From Nocardioides sp. (lineage in GTDB: Bacteria; Actinomycetota; Actinomycetes; Propionibacteriales; Nocardioidaceae), in contig JBAOIH010000001.1 of assembly GCA_037045645.1 (NCBI GenBank), forward strand, positions 62,001 to 126,000: DNA of 64,000 nucleotides. Direction: 5' to 3'. Shown one piece after another: positions 63,501 to 64,000 of the stretch. The position numbers and the translations under genes are program-made. The notes beneath the pieces were generated by a model. The model did no database searches, was not told the origin of the DNA, and saw only the letters and a program-made list of their open reading frames with translations. Numbering within the stretch: the stretch's first letter is position 1; each line of letters opens with the position of its first letter.

Positions 63501-64000
63501 ACTCGGCGGCAAGTCGCCGGTGCTGATCTTCCCTGACGCCGACCTGGAGGCCGCGGCTGCCGCAGCCACGCGGTCGGTGTGGAACAACTCGGGACAGGTC
63601 TGCACGGCAGGCACTCGCACGCTGGTGCATCGCGACATCCACGACGACTTCGTGCGGGCCTGCGTCGAGTTGTCGCAAGCACTGCCGGTGGGCAATGCCT
63701 TCGACCCCGAGAGCGAACTCGGTCCCCTGATCACCCCGGAGCAGTTGGCCAAGGTGCGCCACTATGTGGAGCTCGGCCAGAGCGAAGGCGCCACCTTGGA
63801 GCACGAGGGCGAGGTGCCCGCCTCGGGGGGCAACATCCAGGCCCCGGTGATCTTCTCGGGCGTACGCAATCAGATGACGATCGCCCGCGAGGAGATCTTC
63901 GGCCCCGTCATGTCGATCCTGAGCTTTGAGGACGAGGGCGAGGCGTACCGGTTGGCCAACGACACGGAGTTCGGTCTCGCCGCCGGGGTCTTCACCACCG

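Overview
The window is one stretch of a high-GC actinobacterial chromosome. The CGTACG-rich codon use, the MarP/Tad/DUF4244 genes, actinobacterial Crp and frequent GTG starts suggest Propionibacteriales (Nocardioides or Aeromicrobium type); this placement is an inference. Recalled from memory, the backbone follows the Mycobacterium tuberculosis order from about Rv3644c to Rv3678c. It holds a small DUF4177-like protein, RidA, NUDIX and MBL hydrolases, then crp, nth, a TlpA-like thioredoxin, a CoA-type NUDIX, marP, a holin-like protein, acs, an Rv3662c-like protein, a HAD phosphatase, ssd, the tad pilus operon, a DEAD helicase, topA and holB. nhaA and acetate-uptake genes are interspersed.

Layout. 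1-6.5 kb: CoA transferase pair, MFS exporter, flavin monooxygenase and the RidA/NUDIX/MBL operon. 6.6-15.3 kb: accessory island with two tandem secreted PKD proteins, unknown secreted and membrane proteins, an ECF-type sigma factor with a membrane partner, and decayed IS elements. 15.3-21.1 kb: crp and, divergently, nth-tlpA-NUDIX-marP, then holin-like and nhaA. 21.1-30.1 kb, minus strand: acs, an acetate-type symporter with a DUF485 partner, a second symporter with a small membrane partner, a LytS/LytR-type two-component system and a methyltransferase. 30.1-37.7 kb: collagen-like secreted protein, Rv3662c-like protein, HAD phosphatase and the ssd-tadABC-pilin operon. 37.7-54.5 kb: helicase, STAS protein, H+-pyrophosphatase, methyltransferase, topA, a transglycosylase-like protein lacking the expected glutamate, tmk-holB, a secreted peptidase, a LysR regulator, an EEP-fold hydrolase and tRNA-Thr(CGT). 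54.6-64 kb: a catabolic cluster of enoyl-CoA hydratase, MFS, quinone oxidoreductase, a TRAP transporter with two binding-protein paralogues, and aldehyde dehydrogenase running off the right edge.

Most interesting. The transcription units of the catabolic cluster share a palindromic operator with a TCATGA core (best copy a perfect 18-bp palindrome), placed between the -35 and -10 boxes in three promoters. No known regulon came to mind for it. Three of these promoters, and the acetate-permease promoter, also carry GTGA-N6-TCAC sites that fit the Crp encoded in the window.

Four otherwise ordinary genes (second PKD protein, acs, acetate symporter, an MFS transporter) carry six frameshifts in total, and every one is a single-base insertion. 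This points to assembly error more than gene decay, so these genes are marked broken but probably functional in the organism.
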